Below, piece after piece: positions 46,400 to 58,409 of a DNA stretch of 64,000 bases. Within the stretch, counting starts at the first letter, position 1, and each line of letters opens with the position of its first letter. Source of the stretch: Chelonoidis abingdonii (taxonomy: Eukaryota; Chordata; Testudines; Testudinidae); NCBI RefSeq assembly GCF_003597395.2, contig NC_133770.1:35866339-35930338 (forward strand). The letters are read 5' to 3'. A program made the position numbers and the translations under genes. The notes beneath the pieces were generated by a model. The model was not told the origin of the DNA, made no database searches, and was given only the letters and a program-made list of their open reading frames with translations.

Positions 46400-48780
46400 T
46401 GTTTTTGTTTTAGTGTTTTAAAAGGTGGATCCTGTAACAAAATGTAATGTTAGATCTATTTCAAATAATGCTCTTTGAAAAGCAAACATTTAAAAAACTT
46501 AATTCTATACAAAGCATAATAATACCACCCCTCCCCCGCCATAAGTTTAGCAGCATTTGACTTTGTACTGAATCCTATAGTGCTTCTGGAGGTAAAACTT
46601 ATTTTTATAGCCTTGTAGTGCTCTACTGGATATTGTATTTTGATCTTCGCATCGTTTTCTACAAGATGCAAGCTTATCGTTCAGTTCTTTTACGAGATTT
46701 TTAATAAAGTTAAATTTCTTTCCTGCCTAAAGATATTATTCTTCTACAGCCACCAGATAGTTATATAGTAGCTGCTCAGCTTTTCGCATATTTCTAGAAA
46801 GAATGTAAAAAAGATTCCAGAAAGTGTGTAATTTCTTCTTGGAGCAGCAGAACAGGCCTGGACAAATATTCACCATGTTTCATTTTGACCAGATAACAGG
46901 AATGGACTGCTCATAGCACACATTTATTCTTTTCTCCTTGGTATAAGCTCGTATTTGAAGGTCAAATTCTGCTGTCAGTTGTGCTGACAAGCATAACCTG
47001 GACTAAATCTGGAGGAACCCATTGAGTCCAAAGGATTTACAGTATTCTGTATTTACACTGGTGGACTTAGTAGAATTACAGTAGAAGAACCCTAAAAGTC
47101 TAGCCCATTATGGGGTTAATTTATGTCAGTTTTGATGTTTGAAGTTCCCATCTTCACATACCACTGCTACTAAAGCTTCGAAAAGCTGATGCTTCGTGTA
47201 ATTTTGCCTTTGGGGAATAGCAAAATGCTGTAACTGAATGTATTAGTGTGCTTATACAATGGCATATTTATAGCCTCAGGAATCTTTTAATACTTCTTTT
47301 CAGTAATGACTTGAAAAAAAGTCAGACTAGTATTTTTATTTTTAGCCATGCTCTTTTGAAATGCGAGCAAAGGATGGTTATTGTTCTTTCAAGACAATCT
47401 TAGAAATGACACTGTGGAAATGTTTTCATGACACATACTTGCCAAAATACAAAACCTGAAGTTTAACTGACAGAATGGCTGAACTCAAGAGATTCCCTGC
47501 CTAAATTTATCATTCTGCATATTTATTCAGGCAGAAAATGTACTACGGAATTTTTTCTGGGAGTTTCAACAAGCTAATGTATCAGATTGGGGGTGATTTA
47601 TTGGAATAAATGCTCCTAGGAACAAGTTCTCAGAAGGATTTAAGACTCAGCTTTAATTGTATGTCTCAGCTTACCACCACCACCATCTATTCCCTATGGT
47701 CACCAGAAGTGGTCTAGCTCTGACACTGTGTGAGCTCTGGTAAAACATCAAACTCCCTCAGAACTGGTTACCAACTGAGCCACTGTTGTCAGCTTTCTAC
47801 CATGGCCTCTGCACTTGTATCTTATTCAAGTGTAAGGTCCACTTCTTGCCTTTATCCAGGAAAATATATCTGGGCATCTCTGTCGGGAGAGGCAGATGAC
47901 ATTTTGGAAGTGTTTCTGCTCCTATTACTGGATCATTTTTGTTTAAAGTCCAGTAAAGGAATAGTCTTTGCTGGAGTGAAGTTTGCAGAATAAGGCATTC
48001 TCTTTTGATCTTATTTCACTCTGATGTGGGTGGTTAGTAAAATGGATTTCCACGAAAGAGTCATTTAAAACATCTCAATAACAGAAACTCCTAGTTTGTT
48101 ATTTAAAATCAGGGATGATTTGTAGAGGAGAGAAATGCCTGGCTGGATAGAAAGCTAGAAAGTTAAGCATGCACTGTTGCTTTTTCTTTCCCTTGGCATT
48201 GAAGTGCCCTAATTATTAGGAAATATATTCAAGAAGAGAGGAAACTTGGTATTTCTTTTATGGCTCTTAATAGGAGATATAAGGTTAATGAGGAAAATTT
48301 GGCTATCCTTGTTCCCAAGAGGGAAAAAAAGAGTTTAGTGGATTCTTGAGTTTTTAAAGTAGTGTCCTACTAGATACTAATGATCAAGAAACATAGATAA
48401 CTGAGCTGGAAAGTGTGACAGTTGTCTTTGAATTCTTAATGAAAGACAATCTTTTATTCCCAATACAAACAGAAATAATAGGGTCAAGTTTACTCCATGG
48501 CAGATGTGCACTTAAATTAAGCCCTTAAGTGGTGTATAGAGCTCTGACCTAGGGGGACTTTGAAGTCAACAGTTAAATCTATAAATGTGCTGCATACAAT
48601 ACAGTGAGAGGATCCAGTTAACAGTGTCCTGGAATCAATGTCTGATCTGCTAATTTGGATGGAAAAGGATTCTGAATTCTAGACCCAACTATATAGTTGA
48701 GGCTTCTCTCAGGAAGAAGATGTAAGAGCCATCCCTGATCCAGGCCTAAAATGAGGAGTACATCCCCAAGCAGGAAGAAT
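46400..48780. other. Intergenic, nothing recognised
   Basis: AT-rich. An old palindromic-MITE half is at about 46967-47060. No gene or RNA. Confidence 0.5.
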
Positions 48781-48799
48781 GCTGACATACACTTTCTCT

Positions 48800-49075
48800 G
48801 GTCATCTCTACACTGAGAAGCGTGGGGATTCACCAACTGTTGGTCTAGTGGTGGTGCAGCTTGATCAGTATGCACAACAATGGGTGTGCTGGTATAGACC
48901 AACTTCCTGCATTCCCCACCTTCAAAATCATCTAGACGTGGTCAGAGGAGGTCTAGGCAACCGTGGTAAAAACACTAGTGCCTGGCTTACCATTGCTAGC
49001 ACTAGTGGAGCTGCAGTGGTACTAGACTGACAGTGAGAGCATTCTCTAAAATTCTCAGTCTAGATGTAGTTTCTG
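48800..49075. repeat. Possible small MITE
   Basis: tctacactgagaagc near 48809 and ttctcagtctagatgtag near 49053 form a loose inverted pair. Boundaries and target duplication are unclear. Confidence 0.3.
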
Positions 49076-49314
49076 TGTAGAGGAAAGATGACAGCTGCAC
49101 ATCTTAAGAATTAGACTAGCCCCCAGTAGTGAAATTGCTTTACAGCAAACTGTGAAGGATATTTTAAAAAATTGTCTTGTGCTTGGATAGTGATTCTATT
49201 TGTAAAGGCTTTGGTCTTTTTTAACCTCTAGAATAATAGCAATTATAAAAGGAATAGGACCTTTTATTTTCCCTCGCTCTGTTGAAGGATTTATTAGGAA
49301 CTCAGAGAATAGAT

Positions 49315-49440
49315 GCATCTGAAGAAGTGAGCTGTAGCTCACGAAAGCTCATGCTGAAATAAATTTGTTAGTCTCTAAGGTGCCACAAGTACTCTTGTTC
49401 TTTTTGCGGATACAGACTTATATGGCTGCTACTCTGAAAC
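49315..49440 (+). mobile_element. Penelope-like tail, single copy
   Basis: One tail copy ending gctgctactctgaaac, flanked by a perfect 12-bp duplication cagagaatagat (49303-49314, 49441-49452). No poly-A. The hammerhead-like motif at 49319-49356 has a perfect stem II (gtgagct/agctcac) but G where the cleavage-site H is expected. Confidence 0.85.
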
Positions 49441-50018
49441 CAGAGAATAGATAGTTAGCTCTCATTTATAAATAGAAGGAAAGGAGTATTGAATCTTTAG
49501 GAAAGATATTTTAGCTCTAATTTAGCAGTCACTGAAGTAAATGACAACAGAGTTTTAAACATTGACTAAAAATCCCTTCTTCTTTCCATTGCTCTTCGCA
49601 TGTTTCATTTCACTAGCTCTCTAGAATCCTCCAGGCTAGACAGGACCTGAATTTTTAACATAACAAAAAGAGAGTAGTTCTTTGTTATTACTTTGCAGAT
49701 CACCTAAAACTTGTAATGGCTTTGAAAAAACGGATTGAATATTAACATCCCTATCAATTTACAGTGTCTTAACACTGTGTGTTTCAGTCTACCTTTTATT
49801 TATTTAGCAAACATCCCAGTGTTATCTCCCAGGTCTTTTACCTGATAGTTCTTTTGATTCTTCAGTCCAACGATCTCATGGTTCTCAGAACTGTCTTTCA
49901 TGGTTCATTTCCACTAAGAAACGGTACTGTTTCACTTCAGTAAGTTTTCCCAGGCTTTTTAAAGACAATAGATTTAACTTAATACAGCTGTCCTCCTGCT
50001 CCCACCCACGTTCACTTT

Positions 50019-50287
50019 GGGCTTGTCTACACTTAAAATGCTACAGCAGCACCGTTGTAGTGCGTCCGTGTAGACACTCCCTATGCAAACGGGATTCCCC
50101 CATCACTGTAGGTAATCCACGTCCCTGAGAGGTGGTAGTTAGGTCAAAGGAAGAATTCTTCTGTTGACCAAGCACTGTCTACACTGGGGTTAGGTTGGCT
50201 TAAATATGTGTCTCAGGGGTTGTGGATTTTTCACACCCCTGAAAGACATAGCTATGCCAATGTAACATTTCAGTGCAGACCAGCCTA
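50019..50287. mobile_element. MITE with (T)CTACAC-type ends
   Basis: Left gggcttgtctacactta, right cagtgcagaccagccta, imperfect inverted repeats. Inner words gtgtagacactccctatgc and actgtctacactgggg are typical of the group. No coding content. Confidence 0.65.
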
Positions 50288-50740
50288 AGATCTTATTTTA
50301 TTAAATAGGCTCTGTGGTGTACTTTGAACAAAGTGTTGACTGTAGCAGAGTTAATATGCCTACAAAAAGACAAAACGGTACAGTTTCATGAGCCTTGATA
50401 TTGAAAGTACAGCAAATTGCCCCATAAGTTACTTCACCCCACATTCCTTGTAGAAGGAATAGTGGGTGTGCAAGGAATGCAAGATCATTCCCAAAGTACA
50501 TGAGTCCTGATTCTTGTACACTGTTGCACGGAGGTAAGAAAATAATTACCTCAAGAAAACATGTTTTTTTAAATATTTGTTATGAATGTTGAACTGCAGT
50601 TTATGCTCACCTTCAGAAGAGCACCCTTGGCCACTCTTACTCATTTGTGGGAGCTGTGTTTTTTGGCTTCAGAATAACCATTCTGACTTCCTACATTCTG
50701 TATCTCCCCTAGGATGGCTTGAGTTACATGTTCACAGGTG

Positions 50741-50968
50741 TCAAGTATTAGAGGGGTAGCCGTGTTAGTCTGGATCTGTAAAAGCAGCAAAGAATCCTGT
50801 GGCACCTTATAGACTAATAGACGTTTTGGAGCATGAGCTTTCGTGGGTGAATACCCACTTCGTCAGATGCATCAGATGCATCTGACGAAGTGGGTATTCA
50901 CCCACGAAAGCTCATGCTCCAAAACGTTTGTTAGTCTATAAGGTACCACAGGATTCTTTGCTGCTTTT
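50741..50968. mobile_element. Foldback element, variant Penelope-like tail
   Basis: A near-perfect palindrome: left arm ggcaccttatagactaatag ... gagctttcgtgggtgaatac, centre atgcatcagatgcat, right arm the inverse. Left end gtagccgtgttagtctggat is present on one side only. A perfect 13-bp target duplication atgttcacaggtg flanks it (50728-50740, 50969-50981). Both arms carry the same hammerhead-like motif, on opposite strands (50882-50919 plus, 50829-50866 minus). Confidence 0.9.
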
Positions 50969-51076
50969 ATGTTCACAGGTGGGGCCCACCCTATTTGAAG
51001 CTGTTTGTTAACACACTGGAGCTTTTTAAAACACATATACTACATGCGCTAAATGTCCTCATTCATCAGATTATCT

Positions 51077-51453
51077 CAGGGGTGGCCAAACTTACTGATC
51101 CTCCGAGCTGCGTATGACAATTTTCAGAAGTTCAAGAACCGGGGTGCACCTGGCAGGGCTCGGAGCTTCAGCTCCGCAGAAGGTGCCTGCTGGGGCTTGA
51201 AGCTTCAGTCCCGCTCCTGTTGAAGCCCTGAGCCCTGGCAGGTGTGCCCTGCAGTGCTGAAGCCTCGAGACCCCCTCCCCACTGGGCAGAAGCCTCTGCC
51301 CCACCACTCCACTGCAATGCAGAGGTCTCAAACTTCCCCCCTAGTCTGGTAAGTGGAGAGTAGGGGCAGGGAGAGTGTAAGGGGCTCCGCAAGCTGCATT
51401 TTAACTGTAAAAGAGCTGCATGTGGCTCATGAGCCAGAGTTTGGCCACCCCTG
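51077..51453. mobile_element. Non-autonomous hAT element
   Basis: caggggtggccaaactta at the left and agtttggccacccctg at the right form inverted repeats. Flanking gattatct (51069-51076) and gattagct (51454-51461) are an 8-bp duplication with one mismatch. 377 bp, GC-rich interior. Confidence 0.92.
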
Positions 51454-51785
51454 GATTAGCTCATGCATCAGACATTATCTAAAGAAGTAGGAATGGTGTT
51501 AGAACTAGGGCATCAAATCCATTGTGTGTTGACTACCGTATCATTCACAGTCTGGGGGCCAGGAATAAAAAGTTCACTGGCAAGAGGGTAGTTTTGCAGT
51601 CTTCTCTGACAGAATGTTCCCCTTTGGCTAGCAAAGTTAAATATGGAATTTAAAGGACTTTTGAAACTTTAACATTCTTTTAACATAGGTTTTTGTATGC
51701 AATACATATATCTACATATATTTACAGAGAAGTGGCACTTGAAAGCCAAAATGAAAGATGTTCCATAAATACCTGAAGTGGATAG

Positions 51786-52569
51786 TGTAGTAAGATGCAG
51801 CCCTGTAACATAAATCCTTGTATCAGAGGCCCAGTATGAGGCCTAAGGACTGAACTAAAATAATGGTCAAGACTTTGTTAACATAAAGCAAAGTTAAACT
51901 GTGAGCAAGAGGCAGGCACCACTCAGAGTCTGGCAAGGAAAGGGCTGATGTTGCAAAAAAACCACATACTTAAAAAGTACAGGACACTAGAGATATAAAT
52001 ATGTGCCAGGATGGTACCAAGAACACTCTGATACTAGTATATTCCACACAGATAACAAGGAACATGCTGACCCATCCCAAAGACAGGGTCAAAAGGATAA
52101 TATGATGGATAGAGTTGTTTTGTTTGAACCAACATATACCAGGTGAGAGGTGGAACCCTAACATGTACAGAGATTGTACCTCAATACATTAGGAGCGATG
52201 TGTAACTTGTTTGTACTTGTGTATAAGAATGCACCCCTCAGGAGTTGGCTTTGTCTGGCCTAGGGAGCAGTGCTAAATCCCACCACTGACTGAGCTGGTC
52301 CATTGTTAGGGAGCAAATATGTACTAGCAAAACTGTAGACATCTGATCCAGGGAGCTAGAGACTGTGTTTTGTTTGGCAATAAATCTGGCTGGGTGCCTT
52401 CGTACCTTATAGGAGTCTATGGTCATTGGGCAGTTCGCTCAAGAACTGCTGTGCCAGCGCTCTGCGCAGAGCTGGGGCAGCATACGGGGAGAACACACAT
52501 GCACACACACAGCTGACTATTATCAATATTGGATAGAGCAGAGTACCATACTGATGACGTCTGACAACA
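51786..52569 (+). mobile_element. Solo LTR, family C (ERV-like)
   Basis: Starts TGTAGTAAGATGC and ends GTCTGACAACA with a perfect 5-bp duplication gatag (51781-51785, 52570-52574). A polyadenylation signal AATAAA is at 52379-52384, preceded by a gtgtataagaatgc TATA-like word at about 52222. 784 bp, no internal region. Confidence 0.92.
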
Positions 52570-52618
52570 GATAGTTATTATATATATAATCTCCCTCAGT
52601 TCTCTCATCCTAATCCTG

Positions 52619-52652
52619 ACATCTATTGGTCAGGAACTTGACCAATAGATGT
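52619..52652. repeat. 14-bp perfect hairpin
   Basis: acatctattggtca (52619-52632), six-base loop, and its exact inverse (52639-52652). It lies 45 bp past the family C LTR. No T-tract follows. Confidence 0.85.
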
Positions 52653-53114
52653 TGCAACATTTTAGGATAAAGTAGATTCCATTCCTCTTTCTTTTCCATG
52701 CATGATGTTCTGAAATAGTTGAGTACAAAATATTTTTTAATCTACATGAGTAATTTGAATTAAGTCTATCCTTGAATTAACTATAAGTGCATAATGTTCT
52801 TTAAAAAGTTACTATTTTAGTATTTGTGTCACAGATGAGGAGAAAATACAATCTATTTTGGGGACTCAAAGTCCTCCAGGGAGTATTATAAATCTGAACA
52901 ATTCATGTGAGTTCTGGATATAGCATTTTGACCCTGATTTAGCTGAAAGATGCATAAAAGCTCATATAGCTAGAACTCTTCCTACTTGCTGCCAGAGAAG
53001 GCTGAGCGAATGTAAGCATTGGTGATCACAAGAAGAGAAGAAAAGTGGAGTTGATGATCCTCAACTTTCTGAAGGTTTGGCAGAATAAGGGTTACCTTCA
53101 TGGGAAAATTATAT

Positions 53115-53345
53115 GGCATAAGCTACACGTATGAATTTTAAATGATATAGTTTTACCAATATAACCCCACACGTGGACAGTCATTCCAATCAGAATGCTT
53201 TTTTTAATTTGGCTTATGTCTCTTGGGAAGGGCTTCAGGCTAAACTGCAAAAAGCCACTCATATTGGAATAAGTGTCCACATAGACAGGAATTTATATCA
53301 GTTTAACTATATCAGTATAACTGGTAAAACTCTCCTGTGCAGAAA
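53115..53345. repeat. Palindromic MITE, decayed
   Basis: tagttttaccaatataaccc / gtataactggtaaaact and gtggacagtcattcc / ggaataagtgtccac are inverted pairs around 53218. Typical of hAT-type palindromic MITEs; ends not resolved. Confidence 0.55.
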
Positions 53346-54525
53346 AGACCAGCAGTGGATCAAAAGTGAAGTATTGAGGTTGCTGTCAACTCCTGAATGA
53401 GCACGTCACTGTTATTTTTTGGACACATATAAATAAAAATATTCCTATTTGGTTATACTAAATCCTTTCATAATCTAAATTTATAGGCAAATACATTCAA
53501 ATATAGATGCCAATATGAGCCTCTCAGAACAGCACCATTATGTTAGGTTGTGAAATAATCTGCTAGTCAGAATATTGGAAACTCAAACTCTTTATTATTA
53601 GGAACTCTTAAAACTATAATGGGTAAAAGTCTAGAAACTGTACTGGGGGGAGAAATCCTGCATTGGTAGGGAATGGAACCTGACTATATGATCTACTACT
53701 AGGTCTTTTCCAGTGCGAACTTCTATGGTTACATATATACGTTATTACTGCAGTCATCTGCTAACTTTTAAAAATGTGCAACAGGGAGTAAAATTCATAA
53801 CATCCTGGTCCAAAAAGCACAGGCCTCTGCCCAGTGTGCTGAAGGAACAGTTCAAATGGTTAAGCCAGTAAAGGAACTGTTAACTACTTGAGTAGTTCTG
53901 AAGTATTCCATCCACACATGGGAGGACTGTAGCATTCACAATTACATTGCTGTTTCAAGCCACCAGATGGCTTTCAGCTGTAACTGCAGCAGCAGAATAA
54001 ATTACGTTGTGTTGCAGATTGATGTAATTTGCCTCCCTCCCCATCCTTCCTTTCCTCCCCTGGATCCCTGAGGCACAAATCCTAATGGAAGGTCACATAA
54101 CAAGGGAGATGTGTTATTGCTGTGCGCATTTAACCCGATTTTAGCAGCGTTAAAGCGATTTAACGCTGTACCCATCCACACAACGAGGCCCTTTATATTG
54201 ATCTAAAGGGCTTTTTAAATCGGTTTCTGTACTCCTCCCCAACGAGAGGAGTAGCACTAAAATCAGTATTACCATATTGGATTAGGGTTGTGTGGCCGCA
54301 AATCGACGGTATTGGCCTCCGGGCGGTATCCCACAGGCACCATTGTGACCACTCTGGACAGCAATCTGACTCGGATCACTGGCCAGGTAGACAGGAAAAG
54401 CCCGCGAACTTTTGAATTTCATTTCCTGTTTGGACAGTGTGGAGTTCTGATCAGCACAGGTGGCACGCAGAGCTCATCAGCACAGGTAACATTGCAGTCT
54501 CCTGAGAATCGTAAAAGGCTCCCAG

Positions 54526-55027
54526 CATGGCCACACGGGAGGTACTGGATCTGATTGCTATATGGGGAGAGATTCTGTGCTAACAGAACTCTGTTCCAAA
54601 AGACGAAATGAAAAAATATTTGAAAAATTTCCAAGGCTATGATGAAGAAAGCCACACCAGGGACTCAGTGCAGTGCAGAGGAAAGTTAAGGACCTCAGAC
54701 AAACCTACCAGAAAACCAAAGAAGCAAACGGAAGGTCCGGGCAGGGCCGAAAACATGCCTTTCTACGCTGAGCTGCATGCAATTCTAGGGAGGTCTGCCA
54801 CCACTACCCACCCCGTCCTGGATTCTGAGGTGGGGTGGTAATCTCAGCCATGGCTGAGGATTCTGTGGATGGGGAAGATGACGAGGAGGAAGAGGAGGAC
54901 GAGCTTGCAGAGAGCACACAGCACTCCGTTAGCCCCAACAGCCAGGAGCTTTTTCTCACCCAGACGGAATTACCCTCCCAGCCCTCCCAAGCCACTAGCC
55001 CGACAGTAGCCATGGAAGAGACCTCTG
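54526..55027 (+). pseudogene. Harbinger Myb-like gene, exon 1 remnant
   Basis: Encodes the trihelix/Myb-SANT-like DNA-binding domain of the element's accessory protein: T-R-E-V-L-D-L-I-A-I-W-G-E and, after a frameshift, Y-L-K-N-F-Q-G-Y-D-E-E. An acidic run (D-G-E-D-D-E-E-E-E-E-D-E) follows, and then a consensus donor CTCTG|gtgagt at 55027. In the superfamily this protein binds the ends and brings the transposase to the nucleus. Broken by a stop and frameshifts. Confidence 0.75.
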
Positions 55028-56026
55028 GTGAGTGTACCTTTGTAAATATAAATATGGTTTACAAGCAAGCGTTTTTTAATGATTGATTTGCCCTGAGTAT
55101 GGGATGCATTCCGCAGCCAGTACAGTTATTGGAAAAGTTTGTTAACTGTCTGGGGATGGAGCGGAAATCCTCCAGGACATCTCCATGAAGCTCTCCTGGA
55201 GGTACTCCAAAAGCCTTTGCAGAAGGTTTCTGGGCAGGCAGCCTTATGCCGTCTCCACATGGTAGGACACTTAACCATGCCATGCATGTAGCAAGTAATC
55301 GGTTCATTGCATGACAAAGCATTAGCTGCGTATGGTCCCGGTGATTGCTGGCATTCAAGCAACATCCGTTCTTTATCTCGCTGTGTTTATCTCAGGAGGA
55401 GTGATATCGTTCATGGTAACCTGGTTGAAATTCAGGAAACTTAAGTAAGGGGACAGAGATGGCCATTCCTACTGGGCGTTTGCCTGTTGCTTAAAAGAAA
55501 TCCTTCCTGCAGGTAACCAAGCAGGGGAGGAAGGGGGGTAATGGCGCTGAGCTTTCTCGCGTTGGCTATCAGGGATCTTCCCTGCTACCAGCCACGCGGT
55601 GGTGGGGGAAGGGGGTGGATTAGCAGTGATCTTCCATGATACCAGCCACGCAGTGGGGGGAGGGTAAAGCAATCATCCCACAGAATTGGAGGGGGGTGGC
55701 TTCTGCTGCTGCTGTTACAGGAAAGAAGCATCACTAATGGGATTGGCTTGGTATTTGGGAAGAGAGCACTGTGTATATGAAGCTGCAGCTGAAAGACAAT
55801 GGCTTACCATGGCCTCATGCAAGCTGAATTCTGATGCCCAGGCCTGTGTCTGTAGGATCTCCAACAACAGAGCCACAGGCACTCAATCATTTAAGATGCA
55901 AATGTGACCTTGTTGAATCACATGTGCTATGTAAGTGCATAGTGTTGTTCACTGTTGAAATTTACCATGTTCTGTAAAATGTATCTTTTAAATATTCTCT
56001 TCCCTTTTTTTCCCTCCCTCATGCAG

Positions 56027-56480
56027 CTGCCATTTTCAAGCCTCCCTACTCCATCCCGAAGGCTATCTCAGATAAGGCGGAGGAAGAAAGAAGACGCTAG
56101 ACGAAATGTTCTCAGAAATCATGGAAGTGACCCGCAGTGAAAGAGCTCATCTGAATGAGTGGAAAGATGTGGTATCAAATTACAGGAAAGATGCCAATGA
56201 ACGTGAGGACAGGGAGGGACCAATGTGAGGATAGGAGGGCGAATGTGGAGGAGAGGAGGGCGCTTGAGATGAGAGCTGGTGGCAGAAAGATCAGAGGTGT
56301 GGCAGGAAGATCAGCGGTGGCAGGATGCAACGCGCTGGAGCTGCTGCATGATCAAACTGACATCCTTCGACGTCTGGTGGAGCTTCAGAACAGCAGCAGG
56401 GTCACAGAATGCCGCTGCAGCCCCTGTGTAACCACCCTCACCACTCACCGTGTTCCATATCTTCCTCACCCAGACGTGTA
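56027..56480 (+). pseudogene. Harbinger Myb-like gene, exon 2 remnant
   Basis: Acceptor ccctcatgcag| at 56026. The exon starts S-S-L-P-T-P-S-R-R-L-S-Q-I-R-R-R-K-K, then, in another frame, a charged helical region rich in E-R-R and R-E-D-R. Frameshift near 56090. A poly-A signal aataaa is at about 56652. Confidence 0.7.
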
Positions 56481-56884
56481 AGACGCGTGGGGGAACTTCG
56501 TGCACCCGCCCACTCCACCCCGTTGGATAGCCCACCAAAAGGCTGTCATACATTGAAATGTTTTTAGTGGTCTTTTCCTTCCCTCCTATCCTCCTCCCAA
56601 ACACCCCGAGTACCTTGTCAGTTTTCTCTCCATCTTTTTATAATGACTTTTAATAAAGAATACATGATTTTTTAAACGATAGTGACTTTTTTCCTTAAGC
56701 AAGCTGTAATCGAAGAGGGAGGGTGGGTGCTTACAGGAATGAGTCAATCAAAGGGGGTTCATCAAGGGAACAAACACAGCAGTCACACCATACCCTGGTC
56801 CATGTTGAAACTCGTTTTCAAGCTTCTCTGATGCGCACCGCTTCCTGTGTGCTCTTCTATCGCCCGGTGTCTGGCTGCTCATAC

Positions 56885-58070
56885 TCAGTGGCCAGGTGTT
56901 TGCCTCACCTCCCACTCGCCATAAAGGTCTCCCCTACTCTCACAGAGATTGTGGAGCACACAGTAAGCAGCATAACAAAGGACATTGTTTGGCTGAGGTC
57001 TGAGTGAGTCAGTAATGTGCACCAGCGCGCCTTTAAATGGCCAAATGCACATTCTACCACCATTCTGCACTTGCTCAGCCTGTGTTGACAAGCTCCTGAC
57101 TACTGTCCAGGCTGCCTTGTATGGCTCATGAACCATTGCATCAAGGGATAGCTGGGTCACCAGGATAACTATAGGCAATTTCAACATCCCCAACTGTTAT
57201 TTCTGCTCTGAGAGTAATTCTCTTGCTGCAGCCATTTTAACAGAGTAGTGTTTCCTGAAGACACAAGCATCATGAACCCTTCCTGGCCATCCCACGTGGA
57301 TGTTGGTGAAACATCCATTTCTGATCCACCAGTGCTTGCAGCACCATTGAAAAGTACCCTTGTGGTTTACGTACTGGGTGCCTGGTGCTCCAGTGCCAAG
57401 ATAGGGATATGGGTCCATCTATCGCCCCACCACAGTTAGAGAATCCATTGCAGCAAAGCCATCTACTATGACCTGCACATTTCTCAGATCACAACCTTTC
57501 TTAGCAGTAACTTATGATTGCTTTGGCTACTTGCATCACAGCAGCCCCACAGTAGATTTTCCCACTCCAAATTGATTCCGACTGACCAGTAGCTGTCTTG
57601 GCGTTGCAAGCTTCCAGAGGGCTATTGCCATTCTCCACTGTGAGGGCTGCTCTTCCATCTTTGGTATTCTGGCGTTTCAGGGCAGGGGAAAGCAAGTCAG
57701 AAAGTTCCATGAAAGTGCCCTTACGCATGCGAAAGTTTCGCAGCCACTGTGAATCGTCCCACACCTGCAAAACTATGCGGTCCCACCAGTCTGTGCTTGT
57801 TTCCCGAGCCCAAAATCGGCGTTCAATGGCTAGAACCTGCCCCATTATCAGCAGGATCTCCAAAGCACAAGGGCCAGCAGTTTGAGAGAATTCTGTGTCC
57901 ACGTCCTCATCACTCTCGTTGCCGCGCTGCCGTAGCTGCCTCCTCCTCCTCACCTGTCTTTGCAGGTCCCGGTTCAGCATAGACTGCACGAGAATGCACA
58001 AGGTGTTTATAATGTCCACGATTGCGGTATTGATCTGAGCAGGGTCCACGCTTGCTGTGCTATGGCATCT
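56885..58070 (-). pseudogene. HARBI1-type transposase remnant
   Basis: Three broken minus-strand frames. The first (58199-57501) has R-F-W-A-R-E-T-S-T-D-W-W-D-R-I-V and R-N-F-R-M-R-K-G-T-F-M-E-L, the N-terminal part of Harbinger transposases. The second (57418-57197) has F-T-N-I-H-V-G-W-P-G-R-V-H-D-A, one of the catalytic-core D-containing motifs. The third (57193-56885) carries the C-terminal part (A-A-Y-C-V-L-H-N-L-C), with the region of the second catalytic D frameshifted. Not functional. Confidence 0.85.
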
Positions 58071-58409
58071 GCACAGGAAAAAAAGCGCGAAACGGTTGTC
58101 TGCTGCTTTCATGGAGGGAGGGGTGAGGCTGTACCCAGAACCACCCACGACAATGATTTTTGCCCCATCAGGCACTGGGATCTCAACCCAGAATTCCAAG
58201 GGGCGGGGGAGACTGCGGCAACTATGGGATAGCTATGGGATAGCTACCCACAGTGCAACACTCCAGAAATCGATGCTAGCCTCGGACCATGGACACACAC
58301 CGCCGAATTAATGTGCCTAGCATGGTCGCATGCACTCAGCTTTATACAATCTGTTTTACAAAACCGGTTTATGTAAAATCGGAATAATCCCATAGTGTAG
58401 ACGTACACT

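Larger units (their letters stand above)
54126..58409. mobile_element. PIF/Harbinger transposon, decayed
   Basis: Left arm begins in atttaacccgattttagcag (outer terminal repeat lost); right end is atagtgtagacgtacac. It holds the two genes typical of the superfamily: a Myb-like protein gene on the plus strand and a HARBI1-type transposase on the minus strand, converging near 56.7 kb. Shared segments with 61784-64000 show that the same family gave rise to deletion derivatives. Confidence 0.88.

Noticed and set aside
54804..55013. Poly-serine minus-strand frame
   Set aside because: Antisense of the acidic run of the Harbinger Myb-like protein.
57501..58199. 232-codon minus-strand frame as a host gene (HARBI1)
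   Set aside because: It is bounded by Harbinger element sequence, frameshifted and truncated, and the companion Myb-like gene adjoins it. It is a transposon copy, not the host HARBI1 gene.
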